The notes under the pieces were generated by a model. It was given only the letters and a program-made list of their open reading frames with translations. It was not told the origin of the DNA and did no database searches. Source: Pseudomonadota bacterium (lineage in GTDB: Bacteria; Desulfobacterota; QYQD01). From it: 40,233 bases of DNA. Shown here piece by piece: positions 7,202 to 15,379 of the stretch; position 1 is the stretch's first letter, and each line of letters starts with the position of its first letter. A program made the translations under genes and the position numbers. Location of the stretch: assembly GCA_011046395.1 (NCBI GenBank), contig DSAQ01000171.1, positions 1-40,233 of the forward strand. Direction: 5' to 3'.

Positions 7202-7231
7202 AATCTATCATCACCTTTTTATATGAGTCAA
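7202..7231 (-). promoter_or_regulatory. Sigma-70-type promoter of pyrBC
   Basis: On the minus strand TTGACT (7231-7226) and TAGATT (7207-7202) are separated by 18 bases. The start would fall about 20 bases before the leader ORF, giving a complete promoter-leader-attenuator-gene unit. Confidence 0.55.
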
Positions 7232-7343
7232 GCACTAAATTAGCTCTCAGCTTTCAGCAGTCAGCAATCAGCCCGCATTTTTTTGTTTACGAAAGTCGCC
7301 CTGGCTGCTATCTTCCCGAAGGAAGACACGGGAATTTCTATTT

Positions 7344-7466
7344 TGGACGCAGATGAACCCTGTTGAATTTCCCGAAGGGAACCCTATTCAACAGGGTGAA
7401 CGCAGATTATCAAGATTTTAAATGTAGAAAATATTTCTCTGCGGGTATCGGCGAAAATCTGCGTCC
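7344..7466. repeat. GGACGCAGAT inverted repeat interrupted by a 39-bp palindrome
   Basis: Outer arms GGACGCAGAT (7344-7353) and ATCTGCGTCC (7457-7466). Within the left arm a 39-bp hairpin (7358-7396) is inserted between two TGAA copies (7354-7357, 7397-7400), so joining the flanks restores the expected GATGAACGCAGATT. The rest of the 7241-7494 gap is CTGA-type words and low-complexity DNA; no gene is seen. Confidence 0.7.
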
Positions 7467-7494
7467 TAATTAATTTTAAATAAAATAGCTTACT

Positions 7495-7698
7495 ATGCGT
7501 CTTGTCATCATTATCCTTATTTTATTATTACCGATGGTGCCTACCTTTTTGGCGATCAGGGATGTTGTTTATAGACCTTCCGATGACCCGCAAAAGAAGA
7601 TGATCTGGCTTTTAATCATTATTTTTTTGCCGGTACTGGGCGGGTTAATATATTTCGCATTTAAGAAGTTCAGGAAGATCGCCGAAAAAATTAGTTGA
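7495..7698 (+). CDS. Small membrane protein, PLDc_N-like
   Basis: A 67-residue protein with two hydrophobic segments (about 2-21 and 41-60) joined by a short polar loop with RPSDDPQKKMIW, then a basic tail KKFRKIAEKIS. The two-helix pattern with W-(x)n-P-x-x-G-x-x-x-Y matches the phospholipase D/cardiolipin synthase N-terminal domain (PLDc_N), which also exists as free-standing small proteins of unknown role. Inner-membrane location is expected. No clear ribosome site precedes the ATG and there is no operon partner; flanking DNA is repeats on both sides. Confidence 0.72.
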   Translation: MRLVIIILILLLPMVPTFLAIRDVVYRPSDDPQKKMIWLLIIIFLPVLGGLIYFAFKKFRKIAEKIS

Positions 7699-7846
7699 CA
7701 GTAAAAATCCTTTTATTGTAGAAGACACTAAAGTGAATGTTATTAGTCAATAGTCATTTGTCACTGGCTAAAGATACCAATGGTTAAAAATTTTTCGCAC
7801 TTATATAGTGAAAGCAAAAAATAAGTTTATATACCCCTAACCTTCA

Positions 7847-7912
7847 CCCTGTTAAATTTCCCGAAGGGAACCCTATTTAACAGGGCAGGCCCTCTCCCGC
7901 AAGGGGAGAGGG
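7847..7912. repeat. Second 39-bp palindrome followed by CCCTCTCCC hairpin
   Basis: 7847-7885 matches 7358-7396 at all but two of 39 positions; the two changes (G to A and C to T) are partners in the stem, so pairing is kept. It abuts a hairpin of the CCCTCTCCCgcaaGGGGAGAGGG type (7889-7911). The gap 7699-7993 holds these, followed by a CTCTGTGTGCTCTGTGG repeat word near 7938, and no gene. Confidence 0.75.
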
Positions 7913-7993
7913 GACTATTTGATATTCTATGCTTTCTCTGTGTGCTCTGTGGTTAATTTTTGACAATACCTGGATTATTAAAAGGGGAAGTTC

Positions 7994-9637
7994 ATGGAGC
8001 GAACAGGCCGATGGGTAACACTGTTTTTTATATGGATGACGTTATGTTCTTTAAGTATCGCAGGAGCAGAAGAAATAATAGCGGCTAACCGTTCTCCATT
8101 ACCCACGGATTCTTCTGCCGAAGCAGAAGGGGATATTGAAGACGGGTTTTCCAGATTTCTTTCTGACGAAGTTTCAATTGACCTTCCTATCACAATTAAT
8201 GACCGGGTAGAATACTTCCTTAATTATTTTCAAACTGAAAAAAGAAGGGTGTTTCGCAATTGGCTGGCGCGTTCAACACGATATGTGCCACGCATGCGCG
8301 AAATACTGCGCGAAAATGGGCTTCCAGAAGATTTAGTCTATCTGGCCATGATTGAGAGCGGCTTCAATGTAGGCGCTTATTCGCCTGCGCAGGCCTGTGG
8401 TCCCTGGCAATTTATAAAAGAAACGGGCGGGCGTTATGGCCTTAAAGTCAACGACTGGCTGGACGAGCGGCGTGATCCGGAAAAGGCAACCAGAGCCGCG
8501 GCGAATTATCTTAAGGATCTTTATCAGGAATTTGGCTGTTGGTACCTGGCTGCGGCGGGATATAATGCGGGCGAGAACAAGGTTCGCCGGGGAATTAGCA
8601 CCTATGAGACTACTGACTTTTGGGAAATGTGCGATTACGACCTGTTCGCAAAAGAAACCAAGAATTATGTCCCCCAGATGATAGCCGCGGCCATTATGGC
8701 CAAGGATCCGGAAAAATATGGTTTTACGGATGTAGAGTACCAGCAGCCTGTTCCTTGCGCGAAGGTATCCGTCCCGCCCAAGACGGATTTAAAGGCCGTG
8801 GCCCTGGCCTGTGGGGTGGATGATCAGGTCGTGAAGGAGATCAACCCCGAACTCAGACGTGATTGTACCCCGCCCGGGGCCTCTTACTTGCTCAACATCC
8901 CCAAAAATACCTTACAGGTGTTTAAGGATAATTTTGACCGGGTCAAGACGATTGTTAAGACCTGTTATCACCGGTATGTGGTTCAAAAGGGGGATACTTT
9001 AGCCAGGATAGCTCAAAAGTTTGATGTTTCGAAAAAGACTCTGGTTAGTGTAAATAAGATCAAAGGAAAACGTTTTATAAAAAAAGGCAAAGTGCTACGA
9101 ATTCCTTATCAGGTCAGGGAATATGCCCTTGATTCAAAAAAATCGAAGCCTACTGCGAAAGTCGTTTCTTTAAATGATTTACATAAGGGTGAGAAATCAA
9201 CCGGGCAGAAAGAGCATACTTACACCGTAACGAAGGGAGACACCCTTTACAGTGTTGCCAGGCATTTTGGTGTAAGCGTAAAAGCTCTTTGTGGTCAAAA
9301 TGACCTGGCCGAAGATACAAAACTTAGGGCCGGCCGTACACTTCTTGTTCACGTTTCGGAACATGAACAAGATCAGGTCGTAGATACGCCAGGGCGTGAT
9401 ATAATCAAACCTAAATCTTCAAAGAAGATTATGGCGGCCCGATCCGGCAAGAGTAAGAAAACTTATGCTGGCAAGCCAAAGGTAAGGTATCATAGAGTGC
9501 GCAGAGGAGATACCCTCTGGAATATCGCCCAAAAATATAACATTACCCCGGCCGACATTCGCGTATGGAACAATATCCAGAGAGATACCATTTTACCAGG
9601 AACAAGACTTAAGGTTCGGGCAAGCACTGCCACGTAG
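7994..9637 (+). CDS. mltD: Membrane-associated lytic transglycosylase with three LysM domains (MltD-like)
   Basis: Cleaves peptidoglycan glycan strands in the periplasm. The 547-residue protein has an N-terminal signal sequence (about 1-25, no clear lipobox), a family 1 SLT domain (about 95-210) with catalytic Glu in AMIESGFN (E121), the GPWQF motif and AAAGYNAGENKV, then three LysM peptidoglycan-binding repeats (about 328-371, 410-453 and 499-542) joined by basic linkers. This is the MltD architecture; E. coli MltD carries two LysM, so the third is an extra. The ATG is preceded by AAGGGGAAG. The gene is monocistronic, bounded by repeats. Confidence 0.92.
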   Translation: MERTGRWVTLFFIWMTLCSLSIAGAEEIIAANRSPLPTDSSAEAEGDIEDGFSRFLSDEVSIDLPITINDRVEYFLNYFQTEKRRVFRNWLARSTRYVPRMREILRENGLPEDLVYLAMIESGFNVGAYSPAQACGPWQFIKETGGRYGLKVNDWLDERRDPEKATRAAANYLKDLYQEFGCWYLAAAGYNAGENKVRRGISTYETTDFWEMCDYDLFAKETKNYVPQMIAAAIMAKDPEKYGFTDVEYQQPVPCAKVSVPPKTDLKAVALACGVDDQVVKEINPELRRDCTPPGASYLLNIPKNTLQVFKDNFDRVKTIVKTCYHRYVVQKGDTLARIAQKFDVSKKTLVSVNKIKGKRFIKKGKVLRIPYQVREYALDSKKSKPTAKVVSLNDLHKGEKSTGQKEHTYTVTKGDTLYSVARHFGVSVKALCGQNDLAEDTKLRAGRTLLVHVSEHEQDQVVDTPGRDIIKPKSSKKIMAARSGKSKKTYAGKPKVRYHRVRRGDTLWNIAQKYNITPADIRVWNNIQRDTILPGTRLKVRASTAT

Positions 9638-9686
9638 GATTTTCCCGGATTAAGCATTCGATTTGGTATCAAAGAATTTTCTGAGA

Positions 9687-9808
9687 CTCTTGCAAAAGTC
9701 CCAATTCTGTCATTCCCGCAGCGATTTTGAGCGGGAATCTGGTTTTATTCAAGTAAAAACCATATCCCCGATAGAATCATTCGGGGATGACAGACAATTT
9801 TGCAAGAG
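9687..9808. repeat. Nested palindromic repeat (CTCTTGCAAAA family)
   Basis: Outer inverted repeat CTCTTGCAAAA (9687-9697) and TTTTGCAAGAG (9798-9808). Inside are three smaller hairpins: CCCGC...GCGGG, GGTTTT...AAAACC and CCCCGAT...TCGGGG, with ATGACA/TGTCAT between. It separates two convergent genes and may act as a terminator for both. This kind of composite repeat is frequent in Desulfobacterota. Confidence 0.75.
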
Positions 9809-9824
9809 GCTCTTCTATTAGGTA

Positions 9825-11237
9825 TTAGACAAGACCGATAAACGCCGCCGCCTTTTCCATCTCTCCTCCCAATTCCTGAGTGCAGGAGTCCACAAATTCT
9901 TCTGAGAGTTGTGCCGTTTCCAGGAAGGTTTTCAGGGTAACTGCATCTATTTCATAGAAGTCTCTGCCTATGCCTTTATGCAGGCTGAGCAGGTCGCAGA
10001 GGTGTACGATAGAGCCGAAATCCTTAGATCCGAACCTGGCTTCAGGATGGTGATGCATACGAATTCCTCTGACTATGTTGTCGGGTAGATTCCAGGCCTC
10101 CATAATTTGCGCGCCTACTTCGGCATGATCTATCCCCAGTGTTTCCTGCTCTGCAACGTGGAATGACACGTTGGCCTCTTGAATCCGGCCGATTACCTGT
10201 TGATATTTATCTTTCATGTGGTTGTCCAGGATCACTTTTCCTATATCATGGAGAAGAGCGGCGGTGTAAAGGCCGTGGTCAGGAGCAGACCCCATTTTTT
10301 TGAGAATGATTTGCGATAGAAGGGCGCAAGCGATAGCATGTCGCCACAGTTCGCCTTTTTTCATATTGTATCCTTTATGTTCGTTACGGAAAAGGTGGAT
10401 GCAACTACTGATCATAACTAATTCTGCGAGTTGGTTTTGTCCTATGAGGACAACGGCCTGGACTAACGAATCAATCCTGCGTTTCAATCCAAAATAAGCT
10501 GAATTGCAAAGCCTGAGGACGTTGGCAGTTATGGATTGGTCGTGACGTGTAATGCTTAAATAATCACGTTTATGCAATATCTTTATGTTTTCTTTTATGT
10601 CTTTCAATAATGTTGTTAAATCTCTCAACTCTTTTGTTAATGACCAAGAGGGACACCGAAAGTCTAATTCTCTAAAGGTGTCATCCGTAGCATTTGATAT
10701 AAGATTGTAGATCGTCTCGTTTTTGCGCCTTAATAGATTGCCAAGATCAGTGCCGATAATAGCGTTTCTAATTTCGGTGCATTTTTTAATGGCCTGCTGT
10801 TGCCTGCCTCGCATGAATGCCGCATATTTACCTGCTAAAAACGAGCTTGATCTAACTTCAAGAGCAGCCACCGCTCGCCTTATGTGCTCATCATTTTCAA
10901 CATCAATACTTCTATCAGGAAAGTCGCTGACTTTAAATATCAGTATATCTGGCCTCTTACCTATAGCATTAAGTTCACTCTGATATTCCATGTAGAAATC
11001 CGCAAACCCATCATCGCCTGCGGCTATAGATTCAGAACGTCCATATTCAACAGCAAAATAATCATTTGAGTATTCATTGATTGCCTTAAAGACAATTTTT
11101 TCTGCCCAGTCGCCCTGCTCTTTGTTTGTAAGAAATTCAGAGTTTGCCATCGTCGGCGGGCGTCCACTTATTTGTATTTCAGTATCAATCTCCAGTGGGG
11201 ATTGTTCAATTAGGTTAAGGATATCGTCTTTGTACAT
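9825..11237 (-). CDS. Fusion of AccI-type restriction endonuclease N-part with HDOD domain
   Basis: A 470-residue chimera. Residues 1-230 resemble the AccI family of type II restriction enzymes (SEFLTNKEQGDWAEK, KRPDILIF, ALEVRSSSF, WSLTKELRDL, KRDYLSIT), with a PD-(D/E)xK-like core of D97 and E127. From residue 231 the protein is a typical HDOD domain (RHDQSITANVLRLCNSAYFG, then the HD-like LLHDIGKVIL at 329-338), a regulatory domain of signalling proteins. Both families look truncated at the joint: the enzyme lacks its C-terminal third and the HDOD its usual first helices. DNA of the first part is A+T-rich, the HDOD part is not, which supports recombination near 10548. No methyltransferase is adjacent, so a cleaving enzyme would be unprotected; the nuclease part is probably inactive. 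RBS is AAGGAG. Confidence 0.75.
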   Translation of the reverse strand: MYKDDILNLIEQSPLEIDTEIQISGRPPTMANSEFLTNKEQGDWAEKIVFKAINEYSNDYFAVEYGRSESIAAGDDGFADFYMEYQSELNAIGKRPDILIFKVSDFPDRSIDVENDEHIRRAVAALEVRSSSFLAGKYAAFMRGRQQQAIKKCTEIRNAIIGTDLGNLLRRKNETIYNLISNATDDTFRELDFRCPSWSLTKELRDLTTLLKDIKENIKILHKRDYLSITRHDQSITANVLRLCNSAYFGLKRRIDSLVQAVVLIGQNQLAELVMISSCIHLFRNEHKGYNMKKGELWRHAIACALLSQIILKKMGSAPDHGLYTAALLHDIGKVILDNHMKDKYQQVIGRIQEANVSFHVAEQETLGIDHAEVGAQIMEAWNLPDNIVRGIRMHHHPEARFGSKDFGSIVHLCDLLSLHKGIGRDFYEIDAVTLKTFLETAQLSEEFVDSCTQELGGEMEKAAAFIGLV

Positions 11238-11415
11238 ACATGCTCCTTATTCTTATTATTACGCCAATCGGGATAGGAAGGAGCCTCACGACTCCCCTAC
11301 TCCTTCACCCCGATAGTCCTGTGCCATGCCCGGCACACACGATAGCAAGGAGGCGCAGGGGCAACCAGCCTTCGAAAAAAGCAATGGGGCTATCTCTGCC
11401 GCCTCGATTGATTTG
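11238..11415. other. Intergenic spacer with short hairpins
   Basis: 178 bp with no credible gene. On the minus strand it has TGTGCC-N6-GGCACA and GGAGCC/GGCTCC-type hairpins and is G+C-rich compared with its neighbours. It may be a decayed cassette boundary or remnant of another element; no family was recognised. Confidence 0.3.
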
Positions 11416-12234
11416 CTAGCTGATTGTCTTGATTTTGCTTTCTTGCTCATACCGCCATTCGCCAGAAATGATCTGATACATTTCGGCACAGCTCCGGCAT
11501 TTAAACTTTGTACCGATATCTAACTTGTGACTTTCGAGCCAATTATTAGTGCCACAATTAGGACATTTAAAGCATATGGCTTTCATTTTGAATTGCCAGT
11601 TTCCCCTATCCTCTTCTATTACATGATACTCCGCTCCGCACTCTGGATATATACAAGTAGCATGATGCGTTTCGCGAAGGACACTTTCATGCACCACAGA
11701 TATCTGATCACAGGCTTGACATTTAAATTGAACACGAGTAGCCAAGGTCATTGAACTGATGTCACCATCCAAAATACGCACAAGCTCAGTTGCTATTTCT
11801 TGAAGTTCTTTTCTGATCTTACTTGAGTCTTCTACATCTTCATCAAAACTATTACTATTCTGTGGCATATGCAGATAGCTGCCAAGTCTATTGTAATTCT
11901 TATTTAACCAACTTAGCTTGAATGCCCGGTGTTCTCCTATGGTTGTCCAATTTCCTGTTGGTTTAGCAAGCTCCGGCTCAGGGGATATACAAAGCGAAAA
12001 TTCCTCATCAGCATGGGGTTCAAATTGAAGAAGCATTTTCAGAGCATGGTTTGGTTGCCATTTTTTAAATACCTTTGTTGGCACATAGCCGGAATAAGCA
12101 TTTAATTTTTCGTAAGTGATTGCCTCCATACAGAACCGAAGTTCAAGACAAGCATAACGGAGAAGACTATCACCTCCTTTTGATAGGATGCTCTGCGCAC
12201 GTTCTAAGCAACTCCATTTATCGTAAGTTGTCAT
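11416..12234 (-). CDS. Unknown protein with zinc-ribbon C-terminus
   Basis: A 272-residue protein not assigned to a named family. The N-terminal half (about 1-155) is helical with an acidic stretch (FDEDVEDSSKIRKELQEI). The C-terminal 100 residues hold four Cys pairs, CQAC, CIYPEC, CPNC and CRSC, spaced as two zinc ribbons, suggesting nucleic-acid or protein binding. The base composition is A+T-rich like the AccI-type part next to it and unlike the surrounding chromosome, so it was probably acquired with that islet. It lies just after the attC-like site, so it could be a cassette gene. Confidence 0.7.
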   Translation of the reverse strand: MTTYDKWSCLERAQSILSKGGDSLLRYACLELRFCMEAITYEKLNAYSGYVPTKVFKKWQPNHALKMLLQFEPHADEEFSLCISPEPELAKPTGNWTTIGEHRAFKLSWLNKNYNRLGSYLHMPQNSNSFDEDVEDSSKIRKELQEIATELVRILDGDISSMTLATRVQFKCQACDQISVVHESVLRETHHATCIYPECGAEYHVIEEDRGNWQFKMKAICFKCPNCGTNNWLESHKLDIGTKFKCRSCAEMYQIISGEWRYEQESKIKTIS

Positions 12235-12243
12235 ATCTCAGCT

Positions 12244-12311
12244 ACAGGTAACGCCGCACCTCACAGGCCACGAGGCCACGAGCGATCCTCGTGCAGCCGG
12301 TGGTTAGGGCT
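12244..12311 (-). other. Candidate integron attC site
   Basis: Right after the stop of the next gene upstream, the minus strand reads GCCCTAACCACCGGC ... GCGGCGTTACC. The ends TAAC/GTTA match the R''/R' core spacing of attC sites, and the interior folds: CACC with GGTG, GGC with GCC, CACGAGG with CCTCGTG, with small bulges. Length about 66 bp fits. A further GTTAGGGC core-like sequence sits at the start of the upstream ORF (12864-12857). No integrase gene is in the window, so this would be a cassette remnant (CALIN-type). Confidence 0.45.
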
Positions 12312-12318
12312 TTCTTCT

Positions 12319-12858
12319 TCAACTGATTCGATAGATCTTCTCCTTGCGGAAAGAGATGATCCATATACCTTTATCAAACGGATTCCTTTGCGAAGTGAGC
12401 ATGCTTTTGATATCATCCACGACCAAATCCCAATCCCAACAGACAGGCGATGTATCCCGAATGACAAGGGCTACATTAGAGCCGTAGTCCTTTTGCAGCT
12501 TTGGTAGCATCCTATTCACGATCATTTCAGTAACATTTCCCTGCAAGCAACTCCCCCTCTCAAGAGGATTTGCTTTCCCCGCTTTTACGTCAGCGAGATG
12601 CTGCCTCAGGGCCTCTATACTTCTGTGATTTGACCTTCCGAGTGCGGCTGCGATGTCTTTCGGCCGGTCTTCAGTCAAAGTGATCTCAAAATTGAATATG
12701 TTTCCCTTCGGGTCCCTGCATCTGATATCTGGAGCGTCGGAGTATTCGGTTATTGAGAAAGATGTCCCCATTTCGCGGTTGTACAATTCTACAAAAGCAT
12801 CCGCTATCGCCTTCTCTATAGCTTCTTTTTCGTTCAAAGCTGCCTCTAGTATTTCCAA
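12319..12858 (-). CDS. Small nuclease-like protein of unknown function
   Basis: A 179-residue protein. The sequence APDIRCRDPKGNIFNFEITL (43-61) has the spacing of a PD-(D/E)xK nuclease core (D44, E58, T60 in the place of Lys), followed by ALVIRDTSPVCWDWD and a GIWIIS strand, consistent with a restriction-endonuclease-like fold. The start is a TTG at 12858, immediately after the core-like GTTAGGGC; the frame is closed upstream by a TAG two codons earlier, and there is no good ribosome site. It resembles cassette-borne ORFs of unknown role. The missing Lys means catalysis is uncertain. Confidence 0.6.
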   Translation of the reverse strand: MEILEAALNEKEAIEKAIADAFVELYNREMGTSFSITEYSDAPDIRCRDPKGNIFNFEITLTEDRPKDIAAALGRSNHRSIEALRQHLADVKAGKANPLERGSCLQGNVTEMIVNRMLPKLQKDYGSNVALVIRDTSPVCWDWDLVVDDIKSMLTSQRNPFDKGIWIISFRKEKIYRIS

Positions 12859-12861
12859 GCC

Positions 12862-12966
12862 CTAACAAAAAGTTGAGCGACGTATAGACCTGCGGGTTTG
12901 TTCTTTAGTCAGGTATTCGACAAGACGAATTATTTTGTCTGGAGTTTTCTTTTCTTCATCAATCAT
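12862..12966 (-). pseudogene. Short N-terminal gene fragment ending at the cassette boundary
   Basis: A 34-codon frame starting MIDEEKKTPDKIIRLVEYLT looks like the genuine N-terminus of a larger protein, then turns into basic residues and stops at a TAG inside the GTTAGGGC core-like site. It is in the same frame as the next gene, separated by one stop and one Gly codon. Most likely a gene cut by recombination at this core; a single nonsense mutation in one longer gene is the alternative. Confidence 0.4.
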
Positions 12967-13223
12967 GGCTCATGCCCTGACAGATTTCCATTTTGCTTTC
13001 AGGCTAACATTATATATTATATCGACTCTACTTTTTTCATCTAGAGCTGCAATTAGGGGTAATCGTATAAGAATCTGCGGAATAACACAATAAGAAAAAA
13101 TCTATTTAAATATTAAGTGGATAGGGTCGAAAAGACAAAAAAACAAGGCTGGTTTTTTAAGGGATAATTTAAATGTTGCGGCTACCAAAATTTGCTGCTA
13201 TTTTTAGTATAAGGGTTGTCCTT

Positions 13224-13589
13224 ATGATCTACCCTCAGCGTATTATAGAAAATATAATCAGGGAAGCCATTGAAAAGGGCGAGTTTGATAATCTGCCCGG
13301 CAAGGGGAAACCCCTGGTCTTCGAAGACGATAGCCACGTCCCTGAAGATCTGCGCCTGGTCTATAAAATTTTAAAAAATGCCGATTGTATCCCGCCGGAA
13401 CTGCAGTTGAAGAAGGATATCCGGGCGGCCCAGGACCTGTTATCCGGGCTCACCGATGAAAAGGAAAAATACCGTCAGATGAAGAAACTGAATTTTCTGG
13501 TCATGAAGCTCAACGTCATGCAGAAGCGACCTGTAAATTTTGAAGAAAACCAGATTTATTATGAAAAACTGCTCGACACGATGAAGTAG
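13224..13589 (+). CDS. DUF1992 (DnaJ-C28-like) protein
   Basis: Small cytosolic protein of the DUF1992 family, related to the conserved domain of DnaJ homologue subfamily C member 28; function unknown. The signature EKGEFDNLPGKGKPL is near the N-terminus and the C-terminal helices are charged, as in family members of about 120 residues. I start at the second Met (MIYPQRIIENI) because the family core begins there; an in-frame ATG at 13173 with AAGGGA upstream would add 17 residues with no family counterpart. The 13137-13172 upstream DNA is A+T-rich and unremarkable. Convergent with the mrp cluster. Confidence 0.85.
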   Translation: MIYPQRIIENIIREAIEKGEFDNLPGKGKPLVFEDDSHVPEDLRLVYKILKNADCIPPELQLKKDIRAAQDLLSGLTDEKEKYRQMKKLNFLVMKLNVMQKRPVNFEENQIYYEKLLDTMK

Positions 13590-13621
13590 TAATCGGCCCT
13601 CAGGAAGCGCCAGTCCCCTTA

Positions 13622-15379
13622 TTACCCGAAAACGAAATAAACCAGGGTAAGGAGAAACAGGAATATGGTGGCCACGCCGGCCGATACGCCAATAGGTATC
13701 CTGTACGTATTCACATTATATGGCTCGTTTCGGACAGCCAGATACTTTTCCTTCGGGTCGCCACGGAAGTAGGAAGCAATAAGTCGCCCCGCACGATAAG
13801 GATTTCGGCTGAGAACCGCAGCCCCCTCAACCTCGTTGGTAAGAAAACCCTGCACTCCTGACCGCACTGCATTCAGAGGCTTTTCACAGAACCACAGGAT
13901 AATCCGCCCACCCATTCTGTAAAAGAGGTCAAAGTCGAGGACAATCCCCTTATGCGGCGCGAAATAGTTCTTAGCCACCATAAAGACCAGACCAGAGAGC
14001 AGGAAGAGCTGAATCGTCGCCAGGATATGACCCGGGGTGAAGGTGTGATAGTCAACCGGAACCGGATAAGGCAATAACCCCAGGAGTGGCTGCGGATAAA
14101 CACCCAGGAATACGCAGAGAAAAGCAGTGAGCACCATAGCCACCTGCATGTTCAAAGGCGCCTCTTGGGCTGTGATCTCCTCGTTTTTAGCAAAGAACGC
14201 AAAGTAGCAGAGCTTGACAAAGGAAAGAAAAGTGCCCACCGAGGCCAGGGTCAGCATCAGCTCCAGTATGGGCTTATGATCCGCTGCTGCGGAGGCTATG
14301 ACCATGCCCTTGCTCACAAACCCATTGAAGCCGGGGCCACCGGAAATGGAAAGAGAGGCTATGATACAGGCCACACAGGTAACGGGCATATACTTGGCCA
14401 GTCCGCCCATCTCAGTTAGTTTCCTTTTGCCGGTTACATAGATTACTGAGCCCATGCACATAAATAACAGGCCCTTATAGAGGATGTGGTTAACGACGTG
14501 GGCTATGCCTCCATCCACCCCTAAGGCTGTACCCACTCCCACCCCGGCCACCATGTAGCCCACCTGGCTCATGATGTGGTAGGAGAGAAGCCGCCTGGCG
14601 TCATTTTGGGCCAGGGCGAAGATAACCCCATAGACGGCCATGGCCCCGCCCATATAGGCCACAAAATCTATGTTCGAGAAACATCTGGCCAGGACATAGA
14701 CACCGGTTTTCGTGGTATAGACGCACATGAAGACGCTGCCGGTGATAGTCCCCTGGGGATAGGAATCCGGCAGCCAGGTATGAATGGGAAGAAAGGCGGT
14801 GTTTAGGCCAAAGCCGATCATTATAAGCCAAAACGGCAATTCATGGATAGGGGTTCGTATAGCTATGGACCCGGTCCAGACGGTATGCATGACAATGCCG
14901 GCCAAGAGCAAAGCGCCGCCAAAAAGGTGCATCAGGACATACCTGAAGCCGGCATCAAGGGCCTCTTTTTCCTTGCGGTACCATACCAGGAAGACAGAGG
15001 CGGCGGCCATAATCTCCCAAAAGACGAAGAGGGTAAAGTAATCGCCTGCAAAGACCACACCGAGAGAGCTCCCCACATACATAAGGGCGGCCACATGCTG
15101 TCCCGCCTCCTTCACATGCAGGGAATAGATGATGCCTAAGAATCCTATAATGACAAAGATATAGCCGACGACCAGGCTTAATTTATCAACCCGGGCAAAT
15201 ATCAGTTCAAAGCCCAAAAAGTTGTACACCCAGCTCGTTCCGGCCGGCAGATTTATGATGTCAATTAGGCCTATTACCGGGAGTAAAAGCAAAAAAAGCT
15301 GCCTCAGCCTTCCCTTGAGGATAGGTACCAGCATGGCTCCCAGAATGAATATTATGAAGGGAGGAACCGGATTAGTCAT
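13622..15379 (-). CDS. Antiporter-type subunit (MrpD/NuoL-like), third paralogue
   Basis: A 585-residue multi-pass membrane protein of the proton-conducting antiporter family shared by complex I and Mrp complexes. Landmarks are FVFWEIMAAASVF (TM5 Glu), the LPIHTWLPDSYP loop, and FNGFVSKGM. At the site where most relatives have a channel lysine (V-K-x-x-x-x-P-L-H) this protein has GLNTAFLPIH, that is Asn; a subfamily with this substitution exists in Desulfobacterota, so it is not a mutation unique to this gene. The C-terminus carries an amphipathic stretch and a last TM, as in NuoL-like long forms. Last gene of the cluster; its start overlaps the preceding small gene by 8 bp. Confidence 0.85.
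   Translation of the reverse strand: MTNPVPPFIIFILGAMLVPILKGRLRQLFLLLLPVIGLIDIINLPAGTSWVYNFLGFELIFARVDKLSLVVGYIFVIIGFLGIIYSLHVKEAGQHVAALMYVGSSLGVVFAGDYFTLFVFWEIMAAASVFLVWYRKEKEALDAGFRYVLMHLFGGALLLAGIVMHTVWTGSIAIRTPIHELPFWLIMIGFGLNTAFLPIHTWLPDSYPQGTITGSVFMCVYTTKTGVYVLARCFSNIDFVAYMGGAMAVYGVIFALAQNDARRLLSYHIMSQVGYMVAGVGVGTALGVDGGIAHVVNHILYKGLLFMCMGSVIYVTGKRKLTEMGGLAKYMPVTCVACIIASLSISGGPGFNGFVSKGMVIASAAADHKPILELMLTLASVGTFLSFVKLCYFAFFAKNEEITAQEAPLNMQVAMVLTAFLCVFLGVYPQPLLGLLPYPVPVDYHTFTPGHILATIQLFLLSGLVFMVAKNYFAPHKGIVLDFDLFYRMGGRIILWFCEKPLNAVRSGVQGFLTNEVEGAAVLSRNPYRAGRLIASYFRGDPKEKYLAVRNEPYNVNTYRIPIGVSAGVATIFLFLLTLVYFVFG

Noticed and set aside
11286-11523. Overlapping frames on both strands in the islet spacer, considered as a group II intron or IS remnant
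   Set aside because: No catalytic domain V, reverse transcriptase or transposase motif could be recognised.
14576-15139. Rightward open frames opposite the antiporter genes
   Set aside because: They are antisense shadows of strongly conserved membrane protein genes.
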